Assembly (NCBI GenBank): GCA_965216645.1
Contig: CBDCGJ010000058.1
Span: forward strand, 1 to 64,000
Source: CBDCGJ01 sp965216645
Lineage (GTDB): Bacteria; Pseudomonadota; Alphaproteobacteria; GCA-2731375
Reading direction: 5' to 3'
DNA: 64,000 nucleotides
How positions within the stretch are numbered: the stretch's first letter is position 1; every line of letters starts with the position of its first letter. Of this stretch, positions 18,753-27,336 are shown one piece after another. Position numbers and translations under genes: made by a program. The notes beneath the pieces were generated by a model. That model saw only the letters and a list, made by a program, of their open reading frames with translations, was not told where the DNA came from and searched no databases.

Positions 18753-19730
18753 TCAGGCATTGTGACAGGCGAGGTAATGTTCTCCGTCGATGCTGTCGAG
18801 CGGCGGTTCGATTTCGGTGCAGATCGAGGTGGCCAACGGACAGCGGCCTTGCAAGCGGCAGCCGGGCGGCGGATCGATCGGTGTCGCCACCTCGCCTTGA
18901 AGGGTCAGTTTGGGTGCCGGCTTGTTCGGGTCAGCCTCCGGCACGGCGGCGAGCAGAGCTTGCGTGTAGGGATGTTTTGGCGCATTAAAGATCACGTCGA
19001 CCGGACCGCTTTCGACGATCTTGCCAACATACATCACGGCCACGCGGTCGCTAATATGGCGAATAACGCTCAAATCGTGGGCGATGAACAGGTAAGTCAG
19101 GGAAAACTTTTCCTGCAGTTCGCGCAGGAGATTGAGAATCTGCGCCTGGATCGAGACATCCAAGGCCGATACGGGTTCGTCGCCTATGACCAGTTCGGGG
19201 GTTACGGCAAGCGCGCGCGCGATGGCGATACGCTGGCGCTGGCCGCCGGAAAACTCGTGCGGATATCGGTCGATATGTTCAAACCCCATGCCGACCAGAT
19301 TCAGTAGCTCGAGGACCCGTTCTCGCTTCTCATGCCAAGTCGAGGCCATGTTATGCACCTCAAGCGGCCGGCTTAAGATGCTCATGATGGTCTTGCGGGG
19401 GTTCAGCGAGGCATAGGGGTCTTGGAAGACCAACTGAATGTTGCGTCGCGTCTCCCGCATGCGCTTCCGGGAGAAACTAAGTAAGTCCTCGCCATGTAAC
19501 CGGATGTCCCCTTCGGTCGGTTCGATCAAACGGGTGACCAGGCGACCGGTTGTCGATTTGCCGCAACCGCTTTCTCCGACCAGTCCAAGCGTTTCACCCG
19601 GCTTGATATAAAAACTGATGCCGTCGACGGCCTTCAACGTTCGGCTTTTGCCGGCCATCCTTGAGACAAAGTCATTGTTGAGATAGAAAAATTTTGTCAG
19701 ATTTTCAACATCTAGAAGGTTTTCGCTCAT
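18753..19730 (-). CDS. ABC transporter ATP-binding protein, DppF/OppF type
   Basis: The 325-residue ATPase has Walker A GESGCGKST (residues 52-60), Q-loop VFQDPYASLNPR, the signature FSGGQRQRIAIARAL (F replaces the usual L), Walker B LVIGDEP and the switch His in FIAHDLSV. The C-terminal extension with CRLQGRCPLATSIC is the cysteine-containing tail of the oligopeptide ATPases. It is 12 bases downstream of the DppD-type gene and together they drive the importer encoded convergently at 15.1-18.7 kb. Confidence 0.92.
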   Translation of the reverse strand: MSENLLDVENLTKFFYLNNDFVSRMAGKSRTLKAVDGISFYIKPGETLGLVGESGCGKSTTGRLVTRLIEPTEGDIRLHGEDLLSFSRKRMRETRRNIQLVFQDPYASLNPRKTIMSILSRPLEVHNMASTWHEKRERVLELLNLVGMGFEHIDRYPHEFSGGQRQRIAIARALAVTPELVIGDEPVSALDVSIQAQILNLLRELQEKFSLTYLFIAHDLSVIRHISDRVAVMYVGKIVESGPVDVIFNAPKHPYTQALLAAVPEADPNKPAPKLTLQGEVATPIDPPPGCRLQGRCPLATSICTEIEPPLDSIDGEHYLACHNA

Positions 19731-19742
19731 CGTTTTGCCCCT

Positions 19743-20717
19743 CTATCCCTGGTCGTGCAAGTGACAGGCGGCAAAATGACCCGGTGCAATTTCCTTGAAC
19801 TCAGGGATTTCCCGTTTGCAAATATCCATCGCCTTGTCGCAGCGCGGATGGAATTTGCAGCCGGCCGGCGGATCCATCATGTTGCAGACATAACCGGTGA
19901 TCGGGGTTAGGTATTTTTCCTGTACGTCCAGGCGCGGAATCGAGTTCAACAGGCCGACCGTGTAAGGATGGGCCGGGTTCGCGAATATTTCCTGCTTGGT
20001 GCCCAACTCCACCAAGTGAGAGGCATACATCACGCCGATCGTGTCGCAGGCATGGGCGACAACACCCAGATTGTGGGTGATAAACAACAGCGACATGTCG
20101 AAGCGGTGGATCATGCTGCTGATCAGTTCCAGGATCGTCGCCTGAATGGTCACGTCCAGCGCCGTCGTCGGCTCATCGGCGATGACGAATGCTGGATCGC
20201 AACTTAGAGCCATGGCTAGCATCACGCGTTGGCGCATGCCGCCCGAAAACTCGTGGACGTAATTGTCGATGCGCGACCCTGGTGACGGGATGCCGACCAA
20301 CTGAAGCATCTCGATGGTTTTCTCGCGCGCTTCCGCTTTGGTCATGCCCAAATTGGTGCGCAGCGCGTCACCGATCTGACTGCCGACCGTGAATACGGGA
20401 TTGAGCGCGCTCATCGGCTCCTGAAAAACCATGGCGATTTGCCGCCCGCGCAATTCGCGGATTTCGCTGTCGCTCATCTGATAGATGTCGCGGCCTTCGA
20501 AGCGTATTGTCCCGGAGGTGATCTCTCCCGGTGGTGTCGGTATCAGGCGCATGATCGCGCGGGCGGTGACCGACTTTCCGGAACCGCTTTCGCCGACGAG
20601 CCCGAATGTCTCGCGTTTCTTAATGGTCAGCGAGGTGCCGTCAACAGCCTGCAACGGGCCGCGTTTCAGATTAAATCGAACTCCTAAATTGTCGAGCTCG
20701 AGAACAGTTTCTGACAT
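19743..20717 (-). CDS. ABC transporter ATP-binding protein, DppD/OppD type
   Basis: The 324-residue ATPase has Walker A GESGSGKS (42-49), signature FSGGMRQRVMLAMAL, Walker B FVIADEPTTALD and switch His in FITHNLGV. The tail carries CKFHPRCDKAMDIC, the cysteine pattern of this subunit class. It is first in a two-gene minus-strand operon with the DppF-type ATPase. No strong ribosome site is seen before the ATG. A separate promoter for the ATPase pair means receptor/permease and ATPase levels can vary independently. Confidence 0.92.
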   Translation of the reverse strand: MSETVLELDNLGVRFNLKRGPLQAVDGTSLTIKKRETFGLVGESGSGKSVTARAIMRLIPTPPGEITSGTIRFEGRDIYQMSDSEIRELRGRQIAMVFQEPMSALNPVFTVGSQIGDALRTNLGMTKAEAREKTIEMLQLVGIPSPGSRIDNYVHEFSGGMRQRVMLAMALSCDPAFVIADEPTTALDVTIQATILELISSMIHRFDMSLLFITHNLGVVAHACDTIGVMYASHLVELGTKQEIFANPAHPYTVGLLNSIPRLDVQEKYLTPITGYVCNMMDPPAGCKFHPRCDKAMDICKREIPEFKEIAPGHFAACHLHDQG

Positions 20718-20839
20718 GAATTCAAACGCATAAAGAACTGCGCCTCCCCTCCAAACTGTATATTGACCGGCTTCATTGAGACGATCTTTTTTTATTTATG
20801 GAATTATGGTAGCGGGATTCAGACGTAAGGGAAACCGGA

Positions 20840-20880
20840 AAGACAAAACCCCTGGACACCGATCGGGTATCCAAGGGTTT
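20840..20880 (-). terminator. strong intrinsic terminator of tRNA-Pro
   Basis: On the minus strand AAACCCTTGGATAC (20880-20867) pairs along all 14 positions, allowing two G-U pairs, with GTGTCCAGGGGTTT (20859-20846) around a 7-base loop. It is followed by ttttgtcttt. It starts 5 bases after the encoded CCA of the tRNA, which fits a dedicated tRNA terminator. Confidence 0.9.
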
Positions 20881-20884
20881 CAAT

Positions 20885-20961
20885 TGGTCGGAGTGAGTGG
20901 ATTCGAACCACCGGCCCCTGCCTCCCGAAGACAGTGCTCTACCAGGCTGAGCTACACTCCG
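20885..20961 (-). tRNA. tRNA-Pro (anticodon CGG)
   Basis: The 77-base gene folds as a full cloverleaf on the minus strand: acceptor stem CGGAGTG with CACTCCG, D arm GCTC/GAGC, anticodon stem CTGTC/GGCAG with loop TTCGGGA (anticodon CGG, reading CCG codons), and T arm with TTCGAAT. The 3' CCA is encoded. G37 follows the anticodon as in proline tRNAs. The sequence between this gene and the DppD-type gene (20718-20884) holds only its terminator. Confidence 0.97.
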
Positions 20962-21018
20962 GCACGCCGGACACGCTTATAACGCCGCCGATCTCCCCCC
21001 GCAAGCGGAATTGGCTGT

Positions 21019-22038
21019 TTAGTAGGCCCGATGAATGCAGAAGTCGACGGTTTCCTTCAACGCGGCTTTGGCCGGTCCGTCGGCGAACATGCCCAGGGCG
21101 TCGCGGGCCATGGCACCGTAATGGCGCGCCCGCTCGACCGTGTCGGACAATGCGTCGTGTTTGACGAGTAGGGTGGTCGCATGGTCCAGGTCGCCCTCCT
21201 CTTGCTCCAACCGCTCCATCGTTCGCCGCCAGAAGTCGCGTTCCCGATCATCTCCTCGCCGCACCGCCAATAGGATCGGCAGGGTGATCTTGCCTTCCTT
21301 GAAATCGTCGCCAACCGCCTTGCCGAGATCCGCCTGACGGGCCGAATAGTCGAGGGCATCGTCGACCAACTGAAACGCGACGCCGAGATTGCGGCCGAAG
21401 CTCGACAAAGCCTCCAACTCATCCACCGGCCGACCGGCGACTTGACCGCCTACTTTACAGGCGGCGGAGAACAACGCGGCGGTTTTCGCCGCGATGACGG
21501 CCAGATAAGCCTCTTCCGAGGTGGCGATATCGTTGGCGGTTTGCAGCTGCATCACCTCGCCTTCGGAAATCACAGCGGAGGCGTCGGCCAACACCTGCAG
21601 AACTTCCAAACTGCCGTCGCCGACCATGAGCTGAAACGCACGGGAAAAAAGGAAGTCGCCGACCAACACGCTAGCGGAATTACCCCACAGCACGTTGGCC
21701 GTGGAGTTGCCGCGGCGCAGGTCGCTCTCGTCGACCACATCGTCATGCAGCAATGTAGCTGTATGGATCAGTTCGACGCTGGCGGCCAACTCGATCTGCC
21801 GCGAGCCCGTATAGCCGCACATGCGGGCGCAGGCCAGCGTGAGCATGGGACGGACCCGTTTGCCGCCGGCGGCGATAATATGGCCGGCCAGCTGCGGGAT
21901 CAGCGGGACTTTACTTTCCATCTTATTGAGAATGGCTTGGTTGACCTTGGCCAAATCGTCGTTGACCAGGTCCAAAAGCGGATCGAGAGACGGCGCGTTG
22001 TCACCCCGATCAGACTGCAGTTTTATGATATCGGCCAC
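21019..22038 (-). CDS. ispB: octaprenyl diphosphate synthase (polyprenyl synthetase)
   Basis: The 339-residue enzyme extends FPP with IPP units to make the ubiquinone side chain. GGKRVRP at about 58-64, the first Asp-rich motif LLHDDVVDESDLRRG at about 97-110 and the second, QLVDDALDYSA, are all intact. I use the GTG at 22038, with agga 10 bases upstream, since related alphaproteobacterial enzymes begin close to IPLHSxRGDNAPSLDPLL; the frame extends upstream to 22155, which would overlap the divergent DUF2007 gene. Chain length (C40 or C50) cannot be read directly. Confidence 0.9.
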   Translation of the reverse strand: MADIIKLQSDRGDNAPSLDPLLDLVNDDLAKVNQAILNKMESKVPLIPQLAGHIIAAGGKRVRPMLTLACARMCGYTGSRQIELAASVELIHTATLLHDDVVDESDLRRGNSTANVLWGNSASVLVGDFLFSRAFQLMVGDGSLEVLQVLADASAVISEGEVMQLQTANDIATSEEAYLAVIAAKTAALFSAACKVGGQVAGRPVDELEALSSFGRNLGVAFQLVDDALDYSARQADLGKAVGDDFKEGKITLPILLAVRRGDDRERDFWRRTMERLEQEEGDLDHATTLLVKHDALSDTVERARHYGAMARDALGMFADGPAKAALKETVDFCIHRAY

Positions 22039-22129
22039 GCGTCGTTCCTGTTGCCCAACTAGATAGGCGAGCATAGGTGCCAAAGTTGGACCGGTAAAGT
22101 AAATTGGCGTTAAGGAGGACGCCGCGCAA

Positions 22130-22348
22130 ATGAAAGAATTGGTACGTTTGAGCAATCCTGTCGAAGTTACCTATGTCACCGCACTACTGCGTGGCGGCGG
22201 CATTGAGCCGGTGATTTTCGATGGGCATATGAGCGCTCTCTATGCCGGTATCGCCATGATGCCCCAACGGGTAATGGTGGGCGATGACGAACTGATCGCC
22301 GCTCGCCGGATTCTGGACGAAGCAGGCGTAGAGTATCCAACGTCATGA
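22130..22348 (+). CDS. DUF2007-domain protein
   Basis: The 72-residue cytoplasmic protein matches the DUF2007 pattern: a beta strand with LVRLSNPVEVTYVTALLRGGGIEPVIFDGH, then VMVGDDELIAARRILDEAG. The family is sometimes called putative signal-transducing protein but has no proven role. A strong aaggagg site precedes the ATG. Its stop overlaps the start of the TrmN6-like gene (ATGA), so they are co-translated; this pairing is common in alphaproteobacteria as far as I recall. Confidence 0.85.
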   Translation: MKELVRLSNPVEVTYVTALLRGGGIEPVIFDGHMSALYAGIAMMPQRVMVGDDELIAARRILDEAGVEYPTS

Positions 22349-23091
22349 CCCGATCCGACCATAGCCTCGATGCTCTGCTTGGCCAGCGACTGCGGCTTCG
22401 CCAACCGCGCGGCGGCTATCGTGCCGGATCCGATGCGGTGTTGTTGGCGGCCGCGGCGCCGGCGCGTGTGGACGAGGTGGTGCTCGATATGGGCTGCGGC
22501 GTCGGCGCAGTCGCCCTCTGTCTCGCTTGTCGATGTCCTGGCGTGCGGGTCATCGGGGTCGATCAACAGGCGTCGTTAATCGATTTAGCGCGGGAAAACG
22601 CCGAACGGAACGGGCTGGATGATCGCATTCAGTTTTACGAAGGCAGGCTGCAACGGCTACCGTCGGATATGGCGGCGCAAAGTTTCGATCACATCGTCAC
22701 CAATCCGCCCTTTTACCAGGCCGGCCGTGTGCGGCATCCGACCTCTGACGCGAAGCGGCAGGCCCATGTGGAAGACGAACTGAAGCTGACGGACTGGCTG
22801 CGCCTCTGTCTGAAGCGGCTAAAGCCGGGCGGCTCGCTTTCGGTGGTTCAGCGGAGCGAAAGACTGGCCGATATATTGTCGGCGATCGCCGACGGCGCCG
22901 GCGCCACGGCCATCTATCCGCTATGGCCTGGCGTAGACCAGCCGGCTGGGCGGGTGATTGTGCAAACCGTGAAAGGCCGGCGCAGCCCGCCGCGATTGCT
23001 CCCTGGCATGATCATGCATGAAGCCGACGGTCGCCCGACTGAGATGGCCGACGCGGTGCTGCGAAATGGTGCGGCGATCGATCTTGGCTAA
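22345..23091 (+). CDS. TrmN6-like tRNA1(Val) A37 N6-methyltransferase
   Basis: The 248-residue protein is a class I methyltransferase with motif I VLDMGCGVGAVALCLA and the adenine-N6 catalytic motif NPPF (in HIVTNPPFYQAG), the pattern of TrmN6/YfiC enzymes that modify A37 of tRNA-Val. Other small NPPY/F methyltransferases remain possible. It overlaps DUF2007 upstream by 4 bases and the convergent AcuI-like gene by 4 bases at their stops. Confidence 0.82.
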   Translation: MTRSDHSLDALLGQRLRLRQPRGGYRAGSDAVLLAAAAPARVDEVVLDMGCGVGAVALCLACRCPGVRVIGVDQQASLIDLARENAERNGLDDRIQFYEGRLQRLPSDMAAQSFDHIVTNPPFYQAGRVRHPTSDAKRQAHVEDELKLTDWLRLCLKRLKPGGSLSVVQRSERLADILSAIADGAGATAIYPLWPGVDQPAGRVIVQTVKGRRSPPRLLPGMIMHEADGRPTEMADAVLRNGAAIDLG

Positions 23092-24086
23092 GCCATGCAG
23101 TCGATGACCGTGCGGCCGCGGACCTGACCTTTCAGAATATCTCCCGTGATCGCCGGCACGTCGGCGAGCGGGCGAACCTGCGTCATGGCGTCCAGCTTGT
23201 CCAAGGGCAGGTCGGTACCCAGGCGCGCCCAAGCCTGACCGCGTTTCGGTTGCGGGCAATACACGGAATCGATGCCATAAAGGACGACACCGCGCAGAAT
23301 GAAAGGCATGACAGTCGCTGGTAAATCAAAGCCGCCGGCCAGGCCGCAGGCAGCGACCGTGCCGCCATACTTGGTCAGCGAAAGGGCGTTGGCGAGAGTA
23401 TGACTGCCCACGGTGTCGACGGCGCCGGCAAAAGTTTCCCGACCGAGCGGCCGGCCCGGTTCGCTCAACTCGCTGCGCGCCATGATCCGGCTGGCGCCAA
23501 GATCGGTGAGATAGCCGTGGGTGCTTTCCCGTCCGGTCGAGGCAACGACTTGATAGCCGAGCTTCGCCAACACCGATACGGCGACGCTGCCGACACCGCC
23601 GGCCGCACCGGTGACCAGAATTTCGCCCTTGTCCGGCGTCACGCCCATGTCCTCCAGCGCCATGACGCAGAGCATGGCGGTAAAGCCAGCCGTGCCGATC
23701 GCCATGGTTTGCTGCAGTGACAAGCCTTCCGGTTTCTTTACCAGCCAATCGGACTTTGCACGGGTTTTTTGCGTGAAGCCGCCGGAATGATTTTCGCCGA
23801 CACCCCAGCCGGTCAGGACCACTTCGTCGCCGGCGGCGAACGCGTCGCTGTCGCTGGCATCGACCACGCCGGCGTAGTCTATGCCCGGCGCCATCGGTAG
23901 GGCGCGCATGATCTTGCTTTTGTTGCCCTGTACCGCCAAGCCGTCTTTGTAATTCACAGTGGAGTATTTCACCGCCACCGTGACATCGCCCTCCGGCAGA
24001 TCGGCGTCCCCCAGTTCGGTCAGGGCGATCGACGTTTTACCGTCGTCGTCGGCGGTGGCCCAGAGAGCTTTGTAACTGTCGCTCAT
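23088..24086 (-). CDS. acuI: AcuI/YhdH-type acrylyl-CoA reductase (MDR family)
   Basis: The 332-residue NADPH-dependent oxidoreductase belongs to the zinc-free medium-chain reductases. Hallmarks are VNYKDGLAVQGN, PGIDYAGVV, GWGVGENHSGGF, the nucleotide-binding VTGAAGGVGSVAVSVLAKLGY, and the end stretch DILKGQVRGRTVID, all close to AcuI, which reduces acryloyl-CoA to propionyl-CoA. The ATG at 24086 is chosen because aagga lies 6 bases before it. It follows the thiolase gene by 15 bases in one operon. Confidence 0.87.
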   Translation of the reverse strand: MSDSYKALWATADDDGKTSIALTELGDADLPEGDVTVAVKYSTVNYKDGLAVQGNKSKIMRALPMAPGIDYAGVVDASDSDAFAAGDEVVLTGWGVGENHSGGFTQKTRAKSDWLVKKPEGLSLQQTMAIGTAGFTAMLCVMALEDMGVTPDKGEILVTGAAGGVGSVAVSVLAKLGYQVVASTGRESTHGYLTDLGASRIMARSELSEPGRPLGRETFAGAVDTVGSHTLANALSLTKYGGTVAACGLAGGFDLPATVMPFILRGVVLYGIDSVYCPQPKRGQAWARLGTDLPLDKLDAMTQVRPLADVPAITGDILKGQVRGRTVIDCMA

Positions 24087-24101
24087 TCTCATTCCTTCTT
24101 C

Positions 24102-25268
24102 TTAACGCAAGGGTTCCAGGATACTGACATAACTGGCCACAGCGGCGCCGCCCATATTGAATACGCCGGCGAGCTTGGCGTCGGGCACTTGCATGGCGTC
24201 GGCCTGGCCGGTCACCTGCATGGCGGCCATCACATGCATGGAGACACCAGTGGCGCCGATCGGATGGCCTTTGGCTTTGAGTCCGCCGGAGGGGTTGACC
24301 GGCAGCTTGCCGTCCTTTTGGGTCCAGCCTTCGAGGATCGCTTTGGCCCCTTCGCCTTTATCGGTCAGACCCATGGCCTCATATTCGATCAGTTCGGCGA
24401 TGGTGAAGCAATCATGCACTTCGACCAGGCTTAAATCGTCCAGCGTCACCTTCGCGTCCCGCATGGCGCCTTGGAAAGCCCGTTCCGGTCCTTCGAAGGC
24501 GACGATATCGCGTTTGCTCATGGGCAGCAGGTCGTTCACATGCACGGCACTGCGGAAAGCCACCGCCTTGTCCATGGTCAGAGCGGTCTGGACGTCGGTC
24601 AGCACCACGGCGGCGGCACCGTCGGAGATCATCGAGCAATCCGTCCGCTTCAGCGGTCCGGCGACGAACGGGTTTTTGTCGGATTCTTCCCGGCAGAAGT
24701 CGTAACCGAAGTCCTTCTGCATATGCGCCAACGGATTGACGGCGCCGTTGGCATGATTTTTCGCGGCGATCATAGCTAGGGCATCGCGATTGTCGCCGTA
24801 ACGTTGGAAATAGAGTTCGGCGATATGGCCGAATAGGCCTGGGAAGGAGGCGCCGGGCGTTGCCTCTTCCTGCACGTAAGAGCATTTCACCAAAATATCG
24901 CCGACGTCGCGGGACGACAGGGTCGTCATCTTTTCGACCCCCACCGCGAGGACGAAGCGCGCCTTGCCGGCGGCGATGGCGTTCATGCCTTCGAAGATCG
25001 CGGCGGATCCGGTGGCGCAGGCATTCTCGACCCGGGTCGACGGCTTGAACCGCATAGACGGGTCGGCTTGCAGGACAAGCGAAGCGGCAAAATCCTGGCG
25101 ATCCATACCGCCATTGAACGTGCCCAGATAGATTTCGTCGATCTCCCCCGGAGTTAATCCGGCATCGCGAATGGCGTCCGTCGCCACTTCGACGATCAGG
25201 TCTTCGAGACCGCGATCCTCCAGTTTGCCGAATTTGGAATGGCTCCAGCCGACGATGCACTGGGTCAT
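24102..25268 (-). CDS. thiolase family protein (SCP2-type acetyl-CoA acetyltransferase)
   Basis: The 388-residue protein is a SCP2/lipid-type thiolase. The nucleophile is Cys84 in ENACATGSAA, and the C-terminal half has VEVHDCFTIAELIEYE and NPSGGLKAKGHPIGATG with the active-site His, ending in FNMGGAAVASYVSILE. It would cleave or form a 3-ketoacyl-CoA; the substrate is unknown. ATG 25268 has ggaga 8 bases upstream. It leads the operon with the AcuI-like reductase, so both may serve one acyl-CoA route. Confidence 0.87.
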   Translation of the reverse strand: MTQCIVGWSHSKFGKLEDRGLEDLIVEVATDAIRDAGLTPGEIDEIYLGTFNGGMDRQDFAASLVLQADPSMRFKPSTRVENACATGSAAIFEGMNAIAAGKARFVLAVGVEKMTTLSSRDVGDILVKCSYVQEEATPGASFPGLFGHIAELYFQRYGDNRDALAMIAAKNHANGAVNPLAHMQKDFGYDFCREESDKNPFVAGPLKRTDCSMISDGAAAVVLTDVQTALTMDKAVAFRSAVHVNDLLPMSKRDIVAFEGPERAFQGAMRDAKVTLDDLSLVEVHDCFTIAELIEYEAMGLTDKGEGAKAILEGWTQKDGKLPVNPSGGLKAKGHPIGATGVSMHVMAAMQVTGQADAMQVPDAKLAGVFNMGGAAVASYVSILEPLR

Positions 25269-25344
25269 GTCTGTCTCCAATCTGTTGGGCGATTTCCGTA
25301 CGGACGCGTGCGGCCATCATAGCGAACCGATTGGTCCGCGCAAC

Positions 25345-26385
25345 TCATCGATTGGCGATACGGTGGAAGAAGTCCTGGTATTGGGCGACGACCGCCGCCT
25401 CGGTGAATTTTCGCTCGAATTTCTCGCGGCCCGCCCCGGCGAGGGCGTCCGCCACGCCGCGATCTCCGATGATTTTCGAGGCGGCGTCCGCCAATTGATC
25501 CGCGTCTTCGACATCGCAGAGCAAGCCGTCGACACCGTCTTCGATCAACGCCGCCGGTCCCGCCGAGCGGGCCGCGACCAGCGGTTTGGATTGCGCCCAG
25601 GCCTCGAGCACCACATTACCCAAGGCTTCGATCCGCGAGGGCACAGCCACCAAATCGGCGGTGGCGATCAGATCGTGACTGTCGTCGCGCCAGCCCAGAA
25701 GCCGCACGCGTTCCGTAATCGACAGGTCTTCGGCCAATTGCCGCAACGACGCCTCCTGCGGACCCGTTCCAGCCACCCACAAATAGGCATCCGAGTTCCG
25801 GATCATGGAGCGGAACAGGACGTCGAAGGCTTTGTTCTCGTGAAGCCGGCCCAGGGCCAGGATAAGCGGCGCTTCCTCGGGTGTGGAATACTCAGATCGG
25901 TCGAGCGGCTGACCCTTTATGTCCGGTACGAAATTCGGCAGGTAATGCGCACGGTCGACCGGCCAGCCTTCCCGAACCAGATAGTTGACGATTTCCCGGG
26001 TATTGCCGATCAAGTGATCGCAGGTTTGATAGTATTTCAGGCGATAATAGCCGCCGAGGCGGGCGCAGTGGACGTAATTGCCCTTGGGCACCATAGTCGC
26101 CGCCCGGCTCATCCAACTCAAAACGATGTCGGGTGCCGATATACGGAGGATGCGAGGCAGTCGCAGTCGCGTGGCAAGATCGAGCTTGCCGCCGAAACGG
26201 AGTTCGCGCGGAACCAATCCGACGTCCCGCAACAGCGCCGATCGCGCGGCGTTGCGCCGCAGGATCACGGATTGCCGCTGCCCAGCGCGGGCGAGGGCAG
26301 GGACCAGTCGTTCGAAGAATGTCTCCGCGCCGCCATGGGTGGCGCCGGCCATAACCTGACAGATGTGAGGGTTGTCCGATTCCAT
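25345..26385 (-). CDS. GT-B glycosyltransferase (group 1/GT4 type)
   Basis: The 346-residue protein has the N-terminal ATHGGAETFFERLVPALARAGQRQSV, typical of GT4 enzymes that bind acceptor, and a C-terminal nucleotide-sugar domain with LILALGRLHENKAFDVLFRSM, RVRLLGWRDDSHDLIATADLVAVPSRIEALGNVVLEAWAQ (catalytic E-x7-E region). It probably adds a sugar to a lipid-linked or surface glycan. It has no glycan-cluster neighbours and appears to stand alone, divergent from ygfZ. Confidence 0.88.
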   Translation of the reverse strand: MESDNPHICQVMAGATHGGAETFFERLVPALARAGQRQSVILRRNAARSALLRDVGLVPRELRFGGKLDLATRLRLPRILRISAPDIVLSWMSRAATMVPKGNYVHCARLGGYYRLKYYQTCDHLIGNTREIVNYLVREGWPVDRAHYLPNFVPDIKGQPLDRSEYSTPEEAPLILALGRLHENKAFDVLFRSMIRNSDAYLWVAGTGPQEASLRQLAEDLSITERVRLLGWRDDSHDLIATADLVAVPSRIEALGNVVLEAWAQSKPLVAARSAGPAALIEDGVDGLLCDVEDADQLADAASKIIGDRGVADALAGAGREKFERKFTEAAVVAQYQDFFHRIANR

Positions 26386-26478
26386 GAATCAGTAAACTGT
26401 GACGCAATACGCCGGAACGCAAGCCTTGCGCGACCGATAAGAGATGCTTAATTGTGAAAGCACAGAACCGAGGACGCC

Positions 26479-27336
26479 ATGCCTGCAAAATACCTGATGC
26501 TGGACGATCGCGGCGTAATCGCCGTGCGCGGCGCGGAAGCCCGCGATCTTCTGCAGCGGATCATCACCAATGATATGGATCGTTTGTCGCCGGGACAAGC
26601 TATCTATGCCGCGTTGCTAACGCCCCAGGGCAAGTATCTGTTCGATTTCTTCGTCGTCCAGGACGGTGAGGGCTTCCTGCTGGATTGCGAACGCGCGCGA
26701 GCTGGGGACTTGCTGAAACGATTGCGGCTCTATCGGTTGCGTGCGGCCGTTGAATTGCAGGACGAAAGTGAAGAATGTTCGATTGTCGCTCTCTATGATG
26801 TCGATGCGCCGTCCGATTATCCCGAATTTTATTCCGATCCGCGTGCCGATGGCCTCGGCCTTCGGTCTATTTTGCCGCGGGCTAAAGTGGCTGACTTCGT
26901 CCGTGATTTGCTTCCCGGAAATACCGCCGAGTATGAGGCGCTCCGTATCGATTTGGCCGTGCCAGACGGCAGCCGCGACTTCGACATCGACAAATCGGTT
27001 CCGCTCGAGATGAATTTCGAGGAATTGAACGGCGTCGATTTCGACAAGGGCTGTTTTATCGGTCAAGAAGTAACGGCGCGCATGAAACATCGTTCGCTGA
27101 TCCGCAAACGCCTGGTCCCGGTCGCGATCGACGGCCCGGTGCCGGCGGAAGGCAGCGACATCACCTTAGCTGGACGTGTGATCGGGCAATTGCGGTCGGT
27201 CGCCGGCCAGAATGGCCTGGCGCTGATCAGATTGGACCATCTCACTGACGCGACGGAACCGCCGGAAGCCGACGGCGCCCGGCTATTGCCCTATGCGCCG
27301 GATTGGGCCGACTTCGATCTCCCGTCCTTCGATTAG
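26479..27336 (+). CDS. ygfZ: folate-binding protein YgfZ (Fe-S cluster maintenance)
   Basis: The 285-residue GcvT-like protein has the hallmark motif KGCFIGQE at about residues 190-197, with the conserved Cys. Family members bind folate and support assembly or repair of certain Fe-S enzymes. The N-terminal stretch MLDDRGVIAVRGAEARDLLQRIITND is also typical. gagga lies 7 bases before the ATG. It is divergent from the glycosyltransferase and its stop overlaps that of the convergent GST by 4 bases. Confidence 0.92.
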   Translation: MPAKYLMLDDRGVIAVRGAEARDLLQRIITNDMDRLSPGQAIYAALLTPQGKYLFDFFVVQDGEGFLLDCERARAGDLLKRLRLYRLRAAVELQDESEECSIVALYDVDAPSDYPEFYSDPRADGLGLRSILPRAKVADFVRDLLPGNTAEYEALRIDLAVPDGSRDFDIDKSVPLEMNFEELNGVDFDKGCFIGQEVTARMKHRSLIRKRLVPVAIDGPVPAEGSDITLAGRVIGQLRSVAGQNGLALIRLDHLTDATEPPEADGARLLPYAPDWADFDLPSFD

